A stretch of DNA of 20,000 nucleotides from Symbiodinium natans (Eukaryota; Sar; Dinophyceae; Suessiales; Symbiodiniaceae): assembly GCA_905221605.1 (NCBI GenBank), contig CAJNDS010002071.1, positions 370,001 to 390,000 of the forward strand, in the 5' to 3' direction. The position numbers and the translations under genes are program-made. Shown one piece after another: positions 1-6,724 of this stretch. Every line of letters begins with the position of its first letter. Position 1 is the stretch's first letter. The notes beneath the pieces are model-generated. The model searched no databases, was not told the origin of the DNA, and saw only the letters and a program-made list of their open reading frames with translations.

Positions 1-91
1 CATGGGAGTTGGTTGTGGTTCTTGAGCCATCAGTGCCTTCGCCTGCTGGGAGAGTTTCAGGGCTTAGGGGCAATCAGGGGAATTGCGCTAA
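1..91 (+). other. unique island with weak exon-like segment
   Basis: Non-repetitive lead-in before the first telomere-type block. A stop-free stretch at 34-60 follows a CAG and reads CLRLLGEFQ, ending in CAG. It is too short to judge, and no product is recognised. Confidence 0.15.
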
Positions 92-227
92 ACGGGCTTA
101 GGGTTTAGGATTTTAGGGTTTTGGGGTTTGGGGTTTAGGGTTTAGGGTTTTAGGGTTTAGGGTTTGGGGTGTAGGGTTTAGGGTTTAGTATTTCAGGGTT
201 TTAGGGTTTAGGGTTTAGGGTCTGGCT
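92..227 (+). repeat. interstitial telomere-type array, G-strand
   Basis: Degenerate TTTAGGG heptamers with insertions such as TTTTAGGG and TTTGGGG. Not a chromosome end, since unique sequence follows. Confidence 0.95.
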
Positions 228-279
228 CAGTAGTGAGGCCCCTTTTGAGTTAATGAACCCGGAACTCTGTCTCGCTCAG

Positions 280-327
280 GATCCCAAAATAAGCCGAATC
301 CACAACGAAAGGGGCGCCCTTTCTTTC
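280..327 (+). CDS. possible mini-exon
   Basis: After the acceptor-like GCTCAG the + strand is open and reads DPKISRIHNERGALSF before TAA. The segment lies in a unique island between two telomere-type arrays. No family is recognised, and 15 codons is weak evidence on its own. The support is its position and the same pattern repeated through the window. Confidence 0.18.
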
Positions 328-332
328 TAAGG

Positions 333-362
333 CTTTAGGGTTTAGGGTTTAGGGTTTAAAGG
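333..362 (+). repeat. short TTTAGGG array
   Basis: About four heptamers in G-strand orientation. Confidence 0.85.
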
Positions 363-548
363 GTTCTGATGTACTGGCCCCTTGATTTCTATTGGGTATA
401 GAAGGGTATATGAGGGGTACCCTCTTAAAGAACCATACTAAGGAACCATGGAACACCCTTAGATTCTTCTCTCAGGTCTTAAGAACTTTGGGATGTTGGG
501 TAGATGCAGATCTACCACCCAGTATATGTTATAGGGCTCAGGGTTGGA
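363..548. other. unique island, possible palindromic element remnant
   Basis: Contains words such as GAGGGGTACCCTC that recur in the palindromic elements elsewhere in the window. The 63-codon frame from 392 runs into the telomere-type block and ends in repeat-encoded residues, so I do not accept it as a gene. Confidence 0.3.
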
Positions 549-648
549 TGCTTAGGGTTTGGGGTTTAGGGTTTAGGGTTTGAGGTTTAGGGTTTAGGGT
601 TTAGGGTTTAGGTTTTAGGGTTTAGGGTTTAGGGTTTAGGGTTTAAGG
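549..648 (+). repeat. TTTAGGG array, G-strand
   Basis: About 14 heptamers, mostly canonical, with TTTGAGG and TTTTAGGG variants. Its distal end (GGTTTAAGGTTAG) supplies the stop codon of the minus-strand frame at 649-723. Confidence 0.95.
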
Positions 649-723
649 TTAGAAGAACTCGTCCCTCACGGCCCTCTTGAACATAGCTTGCAAATGCCAA
701 GTCTTCTGCTTTAGGTACTCATG
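649..723 (-). CDS. C-terminal exon-like segment on the minus strand
   Basis: On the minus strand, an acceptor-like CATTTGCAG is followed by 24 codons reading HEYLKQKTWHLQ, then AMFKRAVRDEFF, then TAA. The peptide is rich in charged and aromatic residues and unlike the surrounding repeat translation. The stop lies exactly where unique sequence passes into telomere-type repeat, so the array may have truncated or capped the frame. The family is not recognised. It is the only convincing minus-strand coding-like piece; its neighbours are on the plus strand. The longer frame that joins it upstream is repeat translation (MGFGVWGLG...), so I place the start at the acceptor. Confidence 0.35.
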   Translation of the reverse strand, partial: HEYLKQKTWHLQAMFKRAVRDEFF

Positions 724-768
724 CTGCAAATGCGGCGGCTTCCCCAACCCTACGCCATGGAGTCTGTG

Positions 769-888
769 TGAAACCCTAAACACTAACCCCAAACCCCAAA
801 CCCCAAACCCTAAACCCCAAACCCCAAACCCCAAACCCCAAACCCCAAACCCTAAACCCTAAACCCTAAACCCCCCTAAACCCTAAAC
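769..888 (-). repeat. CCCTAAA/CCCCAAA array, C-strand
   Basis: Seventeen or so heptamers. The middle part is homogenised for CCCCAAA; the distal part returns to CCCTAAA. Confidence 0.95.
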
Positions 889-1002
889 GCATTTTAGGCT
901 AATAGGGCCCCTATGATCAACCTTTTGAACCAGCGGAGGGCCCCCGTTTTTGTGCCTAGGTTGATGGGGAACCCAGAAGCTTCAGCTTTCGGGTTCTCAA
1001 GG

Positions 1003-1084
1003 GAGGGTTTAGGGTTTAGGGTTTAGGGTTTGGGGTTTAGGGTTTAGGGTTTAGGGTTTAGGGTTTAGGGTTTAGGGTTTAGGG
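1003..1084 (+). repeat. TTTAGGG array, G-strand
   Basis: About 11 almost perfect heptamers, directly upstream of the exon-like segment at 1096. Confidence 0.95.
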
Positions 1085-1095
1085 CAGGAATCTAG

Positions 1096-1215
1096 GCAAC
1101 CCTAGGATGCCTTGAAGTCCTTAGGGAGTGCAGGACCAATGATGAGACGAAAGACCTGCGGAACAAGCAGTCCAGGAACAGGACGTCGTACTCCTGCATG
1201 CTGAGGCTGCTTGAG
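1096..1215 (+). CDS. exon-like coding segment, 40 codons
   Basis: An in-frame TAG ends at 1095 and also forms an acceptor-like TCTAG. From 1096 there are 40 open codons beginning ATLGCLEVLRECRTNDETK, continuing DLRNKQSRNRTSYSCMLRL and ending LLE. The piece is rich in Arg, Leu and Asn and carries four Cys, two of them spaced C-x6-C. It ends GAG just before GGTTTTCGAG, so a shifted GT donor is possible. Telomere-type arrays lie on both sides. No family is recognised. This is one of the better coding candidates in the first 2 kb, but no start codon or partner exon can be fixed. Confidence 0.4.
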
Positions 1216-1251
1216 GGTTTTCGAGTTTAGAGTTGGGGGTTGAGGGGTTCA

Positions 1252-1369
1252 ATAAACCCTACACCCTAAGCCCTAAACCTAAAGCCCTTAACCCTAAACT
1301 CTAGTTAAACCCTAAACTCTAAACCCCAAACCTTAAAACCCCAAACCCTAAACTCTAAACTCTAAACCG
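1252..1369 (-). repeat. degenerate CCCTAAA array, C-strand
   Basis: Heptamers mixed with CTCTAAA, CCTTAAA and CCCTAAG variants; an older, diverged block. Confidence 0.85.
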
Positions 1370-1477
1370 GTTCTGGAGGATTCTTGTGCCTTAACGCCTG
1401 CCTGCGGTAGGACGCAGCTCACTCGGAGTCCCTCAGCTGACAGGATCTGTCGACCCTATAGGTCCTCAATCCTCGGG

Positions 1478-1780
1478 TTTAGGGTTTAGGGTTTCAAGGG
1501 GCCGTAATAATTAGAACAGGGGTTTGGGGGTCATGATCGTATAATTCTAAAGGGGCCAAGGGAAAGTATCAGTGATTATTCCGACCCCTAGAGTAGGTGT
1601 CACGGGCCTTAGCCCCTTTGAGGGCTTCAGGCTTTAGGGTTTGGGGTAAGTTGAAAAGGGGACCTTCGTGCGTTACGGTGTCAGGCTTTAGGGTTTTAGG
1701 GTGAATGGTTTAGGGCTCCCGGCTTTCTTGTGTAAGGTTTAAGATTTCAGGTTTCAGCGTGTTACCTGGGCACGCTCGAT
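1478..1780. other. unique sequence with scattered telomere-like heptamers
   Basis: Short TTTAGGG runs at 1478-1496 and single copies near 1630 and 1688. No frame here looks coding and no inverted repeat stands out. Confidence 0.5.
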
Positions 1781-1813
1781 TCCGACTCCCCAAGCAAACT
1801 TCTTGTTTTCCGG

Positions 1814-2035
1814 ATGTTTTCTGGCTCGTGTTTATGTTCTCCGACTCGTGTGTTCTTTGTTCTGGCTCGCGCCGCTCCGTTTTCTGACTCAGTCCGTTTT
1901 TCTGTTTTCTTGTCTGCCCCGTTTTCGACTCATTTTATCCGACTCGGCGGTCAGGCCCTGTCACGCCATGCGACGCTTCCTGAGATCCGTCGAGGGAAAA
2001 CAGCAGAAGCACTTGCACGGTTGCTGCGCTACTGA
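1814..2035 (+). CDS. small ORF with helix motif shared with 12361
   Basis: A 73-codon frame with an ATG at 1814. The first 45 codons are a pyrimidine-rich stretch (Ser, Phe, Leu, Val) that may be intron or leader. After TCAG at 1954 the frame reads ALSRHATLPEIRRGKTAEAL, then ARLLRY and a stop. That last part looks coding: a basic amphipathic helix. A 21-residue part matches a frame at 12361-12423 without gaps at 9 positions, plus three conservative ones. A C-terminal exon starting at 1955 is more likely than the full ORF. The function is unknown. Confidence 0.35.
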   Translation: MFSGSCLCSPTRVFFVLARAAPFSDSVRFSVFLSAPFSTHFIRLGGQALSRHATLPEIRRGKTAEALARLLRY

Positions 2036-2112
2036 GCCACAGGCACAGCATTGATGTTTTTGGGGCAGGCACCCCAAACAAAGTCACGCGCAGAGCGCAC
2101 AATATGCTTTAG

Positions 2113-2262
2113 ACAAACTTCCTGCAGGTTTTTACGGAACATGAGGCAGCCCCAAGCCTGGAAACTATTCAGTGCTACGCAATCCTATGCGTTTTGCTTG
2201 CGTTTTCATGTGCTGAATGTCAGGATGCTGTGTGCCTCAAGCATGTGCCATCGCAAGCATAG
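2113..2262 (+). CDS. ATG-less frame with Cys/His cluster
   Basis: From 2113 the frame is open for 49 codons. After CTGCAG at 2127 it reads VFTEHEAAPSLETIQCYAIL, then CVLLAFSCAECQDAVCLKHV, then a stop after PSQA. The C-x2-C-x4-C-x2-H pattern resembles half of a B-box or similar zinc site, preceded by a hydrophobic run. It overlaps a 110-codon ATG ORF (2051-2383) in another frame that has no recognisable features. At most one is real; I favour this frame for its composition and its acceptor-like TGCAG. It could equally be chance. Confidence 0.25.
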   Translation, partial: TNFLQVFTEHEAAPSLETIQCYAILCVLLAFSCAECQDAVCLKHVPSQA

Positions 2263-2446
2263 ATATGGGCTACTCTACCCGATGATGCCCCATTTTAATT
2301 TTAGGCTTGAGTATGTGGATTGGAAGGCGAAAAAGTCCATGCTGGTAGAGGTGGGCTTGTTCAGCGTTCAGGGTTTGTCATGAATCTCAGGCACAAGCAT
2401 GCAATCGCTTGCCTAACGCTAGCTCCCTGAGGTTCATCTTGGGTCT

Positions 2447-2576
2447 ATGGTCCCAAGTTTAGGTTTCGCTTGGTCCCCAAGGTTTGCTCAGCTCGCCAAG
2501 GGTGTGCGCCATGCCCACATGTATGTGGTGGGCGTGGCTACTCTGGCCGATGGTTGCACTGGTTATCATGGCGCAG
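2447..2576 (+). CDS. exon-like segment ending at a CAG|GTATGAGT donor
   Basis: The frame has an ATG at 2447 and reads PRFAQLAKGVRHAHMYVVGV, then ATLADGCTGYHGA. It ends at the consensus-like donor CAG|GTATGAGT (2574-2584). Possible acceptors lie just upstream (CCCAAG at 2456, GCTCAG at 2490). The peptide has a hydrophobic beta-like core (MYVVGVATLA) and is well balanced. It pairs with the polypyrimidine acceptor at 2655. No family is recognised. Confidence 0.4.
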
Positions 2577-2655
2577 GTATGAGTGCGGCCCTGGTAGCAT
2601 GGACGCTGTCATCGTGCGGGGTTTACGGTTTAGGGTTTCGGGTTTCCCCTTGCAG
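2577..2655 (+). other. candidate GT-AG intron, 79 nt
   Basis: Begins GTATGAGT and ends GGTTTCCCCTTGCAG, both good matches to general eukaryotic splice consensus. Its 3' half contains TTTAGGGTTTCGGGTTT, i.e. degenerate telomere-type heptamers inside the putative intron. Confidence 0.4.
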
Positions 2656-2734
2656 CTATGCCAGGTCTTCCCAGACAGAGATGGTGAAGAGCATAGAGCA
2701 TCGGCCCCGTCCTCGACAAAGACTTGTTGTTTAG
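2656..2734 (+). CDS. downstream exon-like segment after TTGCAG
   Basis: After the acceptor at 2655 two frames stay open. One reads LCQVFPDRDGEEHRASAPSS; the other reads YARSSQTEMVKSIEHRPRPR and stops at 2734. Joined in phase with the segment ending at 2576, the product would instead end after about ten residues at a TGA near 2685. The reading frame is therefore unresolved. Telomere-like repeats begin right after the segment. Confidence 0.3.
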
Positions 2735-2935
2735 GGCCTAGGGCTTGGGGTTTACGGTTTAAAGGTTTATGCGTAGGGCTTGGCGCTTAGGGCTTGGGGT
2801 TTAGGGCTTAGGGTTTCGGGCTTAGAGTTTCGGCGTTAGGGCTTAGGGGCTAGGGCTTGGGGCTTAGGGTTTAGGGCTTAGGGCTTAGGGTTTTGGGTGT
2901 TAGGGCCCAGAGTTGGAGCTTAGGATTTAGGGGTT
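2730..2935 (+). repeat. degenerate GGGCTTA/GGGTTTA block
   Basis: G-strand orientation with roughly equal CTTAGGG and TTTAGGG units and many substitutions. Confidence 0.85.
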
Positions 2936-3121
2936 TTGCATAGGTTCGAAGGTCAGTTTTTGGCGCTGCATTGCAAGCTTTTGGGCTTTGCCACCTAACA
3001 TCCTAAGCCCAAACTCCCTACAAAATTCCCACTCAAAGCTTTAGGAGAGGTACCCGCATACCCCACAACACCATAATCCTAACGCATGACCCCTCCACCC
3101 ACCCCCCCCCAAAAAGGCTAC

Positions 3122-3243
3122 ACCCAAACCCTAAACCCTAAACCCTAAACCCTAAACCCTAAACCCTAAACCCTAAACCCTAAACCCTAAACCCTAAACC
3201 CTAAACCCCAAACCCCAAACCCTAAACCCAAAACCCTAAACCC
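3122..3243 (-). repeat. CCCTAAA array, C-strand
   Basis: About 17 heptamers, the first twelve or so perfect, then CCCCAAA and CCCAAAA variants. Confidence 0.95.
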
Positions 3244-3252
3244 CTGAATAAG

Positions 3253-3308
3253 GCTGGCCTCGCTGGCCTCCCTGGAGGCCGTGCAAGCTGACTACGAATA
3301 TTTTCTTG
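3253..3308 (+). CDS. exon-like segment between AG and GT
   Basis: Preceded by ATAAG and followed by GT (TTCTTG|GTGGCC). The frame LASLASLEAVQADYEYFL is amphipathic and alanine/leucine-rich and uses C or G in most third positions. It sits in an island between a C-strand block (ends 3243) and a G-strand block (begins 3369). The frame remains open past the possible donor into unique sequence, so the exact end is a guess. No family is recognised. Confidence 0.35.
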
Positions 3309-3368
3309 GTGGCCCAGTGGTACCCTTTCCCCCATTTTTTGGGGTTCTAGGTCCCCTTGTAAACTTAC

Positions 3369-3466
3369 GTAGGGTTTAGGGTTTAGGGTTTAGGGTTTAG
3401 GGTTTAGGAGGGTTTAGGGTTTAGGGTTTAGGGTTTAGGGTTTAGGGTTTAGGGTTTAGGGTGTAG
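3369..3466 (+). repeat. TTTAGGG array, G-strand
   Basis: About 14 heptamers, interrupted once by GGAGGG. Confidence 0.95.
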
Positions 3467-3480
3467 GGCTAGAGCTACTC

Positions 3481-3545
3481 TTCTGCCCTTCTTTTGGGTC
3501 CAAGGTTCCCTTGTAGAGTAGCCAACCCGAAAAGGGTACCCTTAT
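3481..3545. mobile_element. palindromic element remnant with GGGTACCC core
   Basis: Contains GGTTCCCTTGTAG and ends AAAAGGGTACCCTT. The same two words occur in the same order within the inverted-repeat element at 9456-9558, suggesting a shared origin. Confidence 0.35.
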
Positions 3546-3546
3546 T

Positions 3547-3864
3547 ATGATGAGGTTACTGGGCTACCAAGTTATGTCTGTTCTCTTTCTAGGTTTGTTG
3601 CCACTATTGCAACTATTATTTCCCAAGGTTGTTTTTGTTTTCATGCTCTTCTTCTTCTTGCGATTACCAACACAATTTTCATATTTTCGCTACCATAATT
3701 ATTACCCAATAATACAGCCATTGCTACTCTTCTTATCAGTATGTGATTGTCTGTCTTTATTCTTGGTTCGGGTTTTAGGGTTTAGGGTTTTAGGGATAAG
3801 GGCTTCGGGGCTCCCTGTAAAACCCGGAACCCTGCTTCGGACAAGCTTAGTGTTTAGGGCTTGA
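3547..3864 (+). CDS. questionable hydrophobic ORF in an AT-rich island
   Basis: A 105-codon frame from MMRLLGYQV through long hydrophobic runs (VLFLGLLPLLQLLFPKVVFV and more), about three membrane-segment lengths. The base composition of 3560-3770 is clearly more T-rich than its neighbours, which by itself produces Phe/Leu/Val codons. The last 30 codons are telomere-repeat translation. I see no homology. It could be a transferred or organellar fragment, or a pyrimidine-rich intron. Confidence 0.15.
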   Translation: MMRLLGYQVMSVLFLGLLPLLQLLFPKVVFVFMLFFFLRLPTQFSYFRYHNYYPIIQPLLLFLSVCDCLSLFLVRVLGFRVLGIRASGLPVKPGTLLRTSLVFRA

Positions 3865-4028
3865 GGTGTAGGGCTTAATTTAAGTTTAGTCTGAAGGCCC
3901 TAAGACCCGCAACCCCTGACTCCCCAAGATCTACACACCTGAAGCAGTGAGAGGTCCGTTCAGCTTGACGTGAATTGTCGCGTTCGAACTCAAGGGTTTC
4001 AAGGGCATTTCGTAGGCTCTTCGGGTAA
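3865..4028. other. unique sequence, nothing recognised
   Basis: Contains the word CTGACTCCCCAAG, which also occurs in related form at about 1785 and 12752. No supported gene. Confidence 0.4.
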
Positions 4029-4163
4029 ACGTGCCTCTTTCACTGTCGCCACCAGTTTGCTCTAGAGACTGTGGGCAAGGTGAAGTACCTGGAGAGACTC
4101 AACATGGTCCGCTACTCACCTGGGCAGCTGTTCAACAGGCTGGCCCGAAGCCCTAAACCCTGA
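4029..4163 (+). CDS. exon-like segment, KVKYLERLNMVRYSPGQLF
   Basis: Open from 4029. The coding-like part starts after CACCAG (4055) or CTCTAG (4065) and reads LETVGKVKYLERLNMVRYSP, then GQLFNRLARS, before passing into CCCTAAA-type repeat and a TGA. It alternates charged and hydrophobic residues as a real helical protein would, with mostly C or G at third positions. The right-hand border coincides with a telomere-type block. No family is recognised. Among the islands this is one of the most protein-like. Confidence 0.45.
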   Translation, partial: TCLFHCRHQFALETVGKVKYLERLNMVRYSPGQLFNRLARSPKP

Positions 4164-4181
4164 ACCCGACACCCGAAACCC

Positions 4182-4240
4182 TCTAAAGGTTGGGGTGTTC
4201 CCCCTTCGTTAGTATAAGTGGGAACATCCCAATCTAAAGG
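4182..4240. mobile_element. 43-bp MITE-like palindrome with 8-bp target duplication
   Basis: Element 4190-4232 begins TTGGGGTGTTCCCCCTT and ends AAGTGGGAACATCCCAA; the arms match at 15 of 17 positions. It is flanked by an exact 8-bp direct repeat TCTAAAGG (4182-4189 and 4233-4240). An 8-bp duplication is the size made by hAT-type transposases. The arms match those of elements at 10070, 15974 and 18792. At 43 bp it is almost only termini, so it is likely an internal deletion derivative. Confidence 0.7.
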
Positions 4241-4376
4241 TTTTAAGGGCTAAACGGTTCGGGTCCAGTCCTTGGGACATTGTATATTTCCTTTATTGGG
4301 TTTACCAGGATCATGCTTCGGAATATCTTTCAGCGGGGTTTCAAGGGCCGTCCTACCGTTCAAAAGAGGGTTAGGG

Positions 4377-4428
4377 CTTTAGGGTTTCGGGTTTAGGTTT
4401 AGGGTTTAGCGTTTAGGGTTTAGGGTTG
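4377..4428 (+). repeat. degenerate TTTAGGG array
   Basis: About seven heptamers with TTTCGGG and TTTAGCG variants. A short C-strand counterpart with CCCGAAA variants follows at 4470-4505. Confidence 0.85.
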
Positions 4429-4570
4429 AGCAAACATTATCGGCCTACCTTACACCGTGAGGCGCAACACCAAACCTAAACCCGAAACCCTAAACCCGAA
4501 ACACTAAAGGGTCTTGCAGCCCTTTTACATCTAGGTTGCGCGTGGGTCTAGTAAGCCTGATGTAGAACAG

Positions 4571-4590
4571 CCCCCCACCCCCCCCCCCCC
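4571..4590. repeat. poly-C tract
   Basis: Near-pure C run (CCCCCCACCCC...), prone to length variation and assembly error. Confidence 0.9.
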
Positions 4591-4655
4591 CGCTCCCTTT
4601 TTTTCTTCATAGCTGCCAGGCACCATGATGGACGCTTCCGGCCAAAGACAGGCCT

Positions 4656-4800
4656 GGTTTTGGGTTTAGGGTTTAGGGTTTAGGGCAGTGTAGGGCAGCG
4701 TAGGGCAATTTTAGGGCAGTTTTAGGGCAATTTTAGGGCAATTTTAGGGGGAATTTTAGGGCAATTTTAGGGCAAGTTTAGGGCAAGTTTAGGGTGTAGG
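4656..4800 (+). repeat. telomere-type block expanded as an 11-bp TTTTAGGGCAA unit
   Basis: Starts with three TTTAGGG heptamers, passes through TAGGGCAG(C/T)G, then shows about eight units of TTTTAGGGCA(A/G) with small length changes. The heptamer core is kept while the spacer has grown, so the repeat period has changed. Confidence 0.9.
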
Positions 4801-4942
4801 GGATTTTCCCACGTTGGCCAGTCTCGGCACCTGACAACGCGAAAACCGAAGCACTCAAAACCCCAAACCCGAACCCGGCACAGGGTTTTGGTCGTTTAGG
4901 GTTTATGGTGTAAGGGTCTTTCTTTTCGCCTAAACCAGCCCG

Positions 4943-4978
4943 CCCCCCCCCCCCCCCCCCCCAAAAAAAAAAAAAAAA
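4943..4978. repeat. C20-A16 homopolymer junction
   Basis: Twenty C followed directly by sixteen A. It accounts for the Gly/Phe-rich minus-strand frame over it, which is not a gene. Confidence 0.95.
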
Positions 4979-5072
4979 CACAAATAAACAAAAAGAAAAC
5001 CAAAGCCCTAAGCCCATGTAAACCATTAGCCCCGAGCCCTGAGCCTGAACGCAGGTAGCCAGATCTCATGTG

Positions 5073-5185
5073 AAGCAGGGTTTATATTCCTTGTATCCCC
5101 AAGAGGACACCAAGTATATACACTCACCAATATTAAAAAGGAACCTTATATACACTCACCAATAACAGTAATATAAACCCTGCTT
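5073..5185. mobile_element. 113-bp MITE-like element with perfect 16-bp inverted ends
   Basis: Left end AAGCAGGGTTTATATT (5073-5088) and right end AATATAAACCCTGCTT (5170-5185) are exact reverse complements. Inside are two exact copies of the 18-mer TATATACACTCACCAATA (5115-5132, 5147-5164). The interior is AT-rich and non-coding. No exact target duplication is visible, only a weak ATGT on both sides. The ends differ from the TTGGGATGTTCC family, so this is a second family. Confidence 0.7.
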
Positions 5186-5227
5186 GATGTCGATTTGAGG
5201 AAAGGGGCTAGGCTCGGGGCCAGGCCA

Positions 5228-5466
5228 AGGCTTAGGGCTTAGGGCTTAGGGCGTAGGGCTTAGGGCTTAGGGCTTAGGGCTTAGGGCTTAGCGCTTGAGG
5301 TTTAGGGCTTAGGGCTTCGGGCGGGCTGCTTACGGCTTGGGGCTTGGGGCTGAGGGCTTAGGGCTGAGGGTTTAGGGCTTAGGGCTGAGGGCTTAGGACT
5401 TAGGGCTGAGGGCTTGGGGCTTAGGGCTTAGGGCTTAGGGCTTAGGGGCTTAGAGCTGAGGGCTTC
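5228..5466 (+). repeat. GGGCTTA array, G-strand
   Basis: More than 30 units, mainly GGGCTTA with GGGCTGA and GGGTTTA variants. It is the largest block of the CTTAGGG variant in the window. Confidence 0.95.
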
Positions 5467-5657
5467 TGGGCTTGCAACCCAGACCTGAACTTTGCAAAGC
5501 CTCCCAGCATTTCCGGATTTTTTCACATTGAGGATCGTAGGGCTTCAGGATTAGAGGTAGGCTTTTTGTCGTTCAAGATCTATAGCCCTCATTCCAGAAC
5601 CCCGCAAAGAAACTCTCCGAAGCTAGGAACCCCAAAACCCAAAACCCAAAACCCCCC

Positions 5658-5745
5658 AAGGGTTTAGGGTTTAGGGTTTAGGGTTTTAGGGTTTTAGGGA
5701 TTTAGGGTTTAGGGTTTAGGGTAACCCCTAAACCCCAACACCCTT
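5658..5745. repeat. facing TTTAGGG and CCCTAAA arrays
   Basis: G-strand heptamers (5658-5721) run directly into C-strand ones (5725 onward) through GGGTAACCCC. This is the orientation expected of an end-to-end telomere fusion. Confidence 0.85.
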
Positions 5746-5750
5746 CAACC

Positions 5751-5864
5751 TCAGCTCATGGCTGGCCTTGCTTGGCTCCAGCTTCTGCCACAACGGAGTA
5801 TGGGAGGTGGGGCAAGGCCGAGATTGACATGAGGCCGGGGAGCGTCCTAGTGTTTGGGGTTTAG
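5751..5864 (+). CDS. exon-like segment, possible phytanoyl-CoA dioxygenase fragment
   Basis: The frame is open from at least 5751, with a possible acceptor CTCCAG at 5781. It reads ATTEYGRWGKAEIDMRPGSV, then LVF, before running into TTTAGGG repeat. The pattern (acidic/Ala stretch, then M-x-P-G-S-V-L-V-F) resembles the strand before the metal-binding histidine in phytanoyl-CoA dioxygenase (PhyH) proteins, where a K/R-x-G-S-x-x-x-F motif is common. The histidine itself would lie in a later exon and is not seen. The match is short and from memory, so the family is tentative; the coding character is firmer. Confidence 0.3.
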   Translation, partial: SAHGWPCLAPASATTEYGRWGKAEIDMRPGSVLVFGV

Positions 5865-5869
5865 GGTTT

Positions 5870-6000
5870 AGGGTTGTTTTTATGGCTGGGGCTTCGGGAT
5901 TTGACGGGCTATGGGGCTTTAGGGGTGTTGGGGTTCCACGGTTTCAGAGTCTCAGGGTTTTGTTGGAATGTGAGTTAGGCTGAACATTTCTGTGCTCTAG
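5870..6000. other. unique sequence, nothing recognised
   Basis: T/G-rich, with a pyrimidine-poor lead into TGTGCTCTAG at 6000, which may be an acceptor for the next segment. Confidence 0.4.
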
Positions 6001-6001
6001 A

Positions 6002-6130
6002 TTTTTTGGGGACGAGGTTGAAGTTGCCTTACAAACTCTCATACCCAAAAAAGCCCAATTTCCCAATACCCTAGTACCCTCCAAAACCGGATTGAACCTC
6101 ACAAAAACCCTCAGAGCCTTAACCCTATGA
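6002..6130 (+). CDS. exon-like frame after TGCTCTAG
   Basis: After the acceptor-like CTCTAG at 6000 the frame reads FFGDEVEVALQTLIPKKAQF and stays open for 42 codons to TGA. The first 20 residues look coding; the rest (PNTLVPSKTGLNLTKTL) resembles translation of degraded CCCTAAA repeat. The real exon may therefore end near 6060. No family is recognised. Confidence 0.25.
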   Translation, partial: FFGDEVEVALQTLIPKKAQFPNTLVPSKTGLNLTKTLRALTL

Positions 6131-6253
6131 ATCCCCTAACGTCCCAAAACCGTAAAGCCCCAAGACTCTATCAAACCCTTTAAGAGCTCTAGACAGAACC
6201 CCCAAAAGCTTTTCCTAAACCCTTAGAGTCCTGAACACTTAAAGCCCCCAACC

Positions 6254-6415
6254 TGAACTGCGAAACCCGAAACCCTAAACCCTAAACCCTCAACCCAAAA
6301 CCCCCATCCGAAACTCTGAACGCCCTGAACACCTAAAGCCCTGAACCCTAAACCCTAAAACCTAAACCCTAAACCCTAAACCCTAAACCCTAACCCCTTA
6401 AAGCCCTGAACACCT
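6254..6415 (-). repeat. degenerate CCCTAAA block, C-strand
   Basis: Heptamers mixed with CCCGAAA, CCTGAAC and AAAGCCCTGAAC variants, with a clean core near 6345-6395. Confidence 0.9.
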
Positions 6416-6493
6416 AAATCTTGAAGGTAGTCTGTGGCCGCCCAATGCCGCGCTTTGGCGTGCGGCTGCTCCCCTTGCTGCTGCTGGAGGTTC

Positions 6494-6607
6494 GGTTTAG
6501 GGTTTAGGGTTTAGGGTTTAGGGTTTAGGGTTTAGGGTTTAGGGAGTCTAGGGTTTAGGGTTTAGGGTTTAGGGTTTAGGGTTTAGGGTTTAGGGTTTAG
6601 GGTTTAA
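6494..6607 (+). repeat. TTTAGGG array, G-strand
   Basis: About 16 almost perfect heptamers with one GGGAGTCTAGGG break. Confidence 0.95.
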
Positions 6608-6724
6608 GGATATGGTTGTAGGGTTGATGGGAGATGGATGGGTTGTGGGCATTGGGTTTGTGGCATGTGGGTTTAGGGTAGTTAGAGGGTCTTTGGGTAC
6701 AGGCTTTGAGAGTTAACTGGTTCT

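Noticed and set aside
3960-3980. tRNA T-arm-like GTTCGAACTC
   Set aside because: There is no acceptor stem, D-arm or anticodon arm around it. The same holds for other GTTCGA words at 2944, 8626 and 9762.
4778-5026. 82-codon minus ORF rich in Gly and Phe
   Set aside because: It is produced by the C20-A16 tract and telomere-type repeat, with no protein-like stretch.
5115-5164. CRISPR-like pair of 18-mers
   Set aside because: There are only two copies, both inside an inverted-repeat element in eukaryotic-type DNA.
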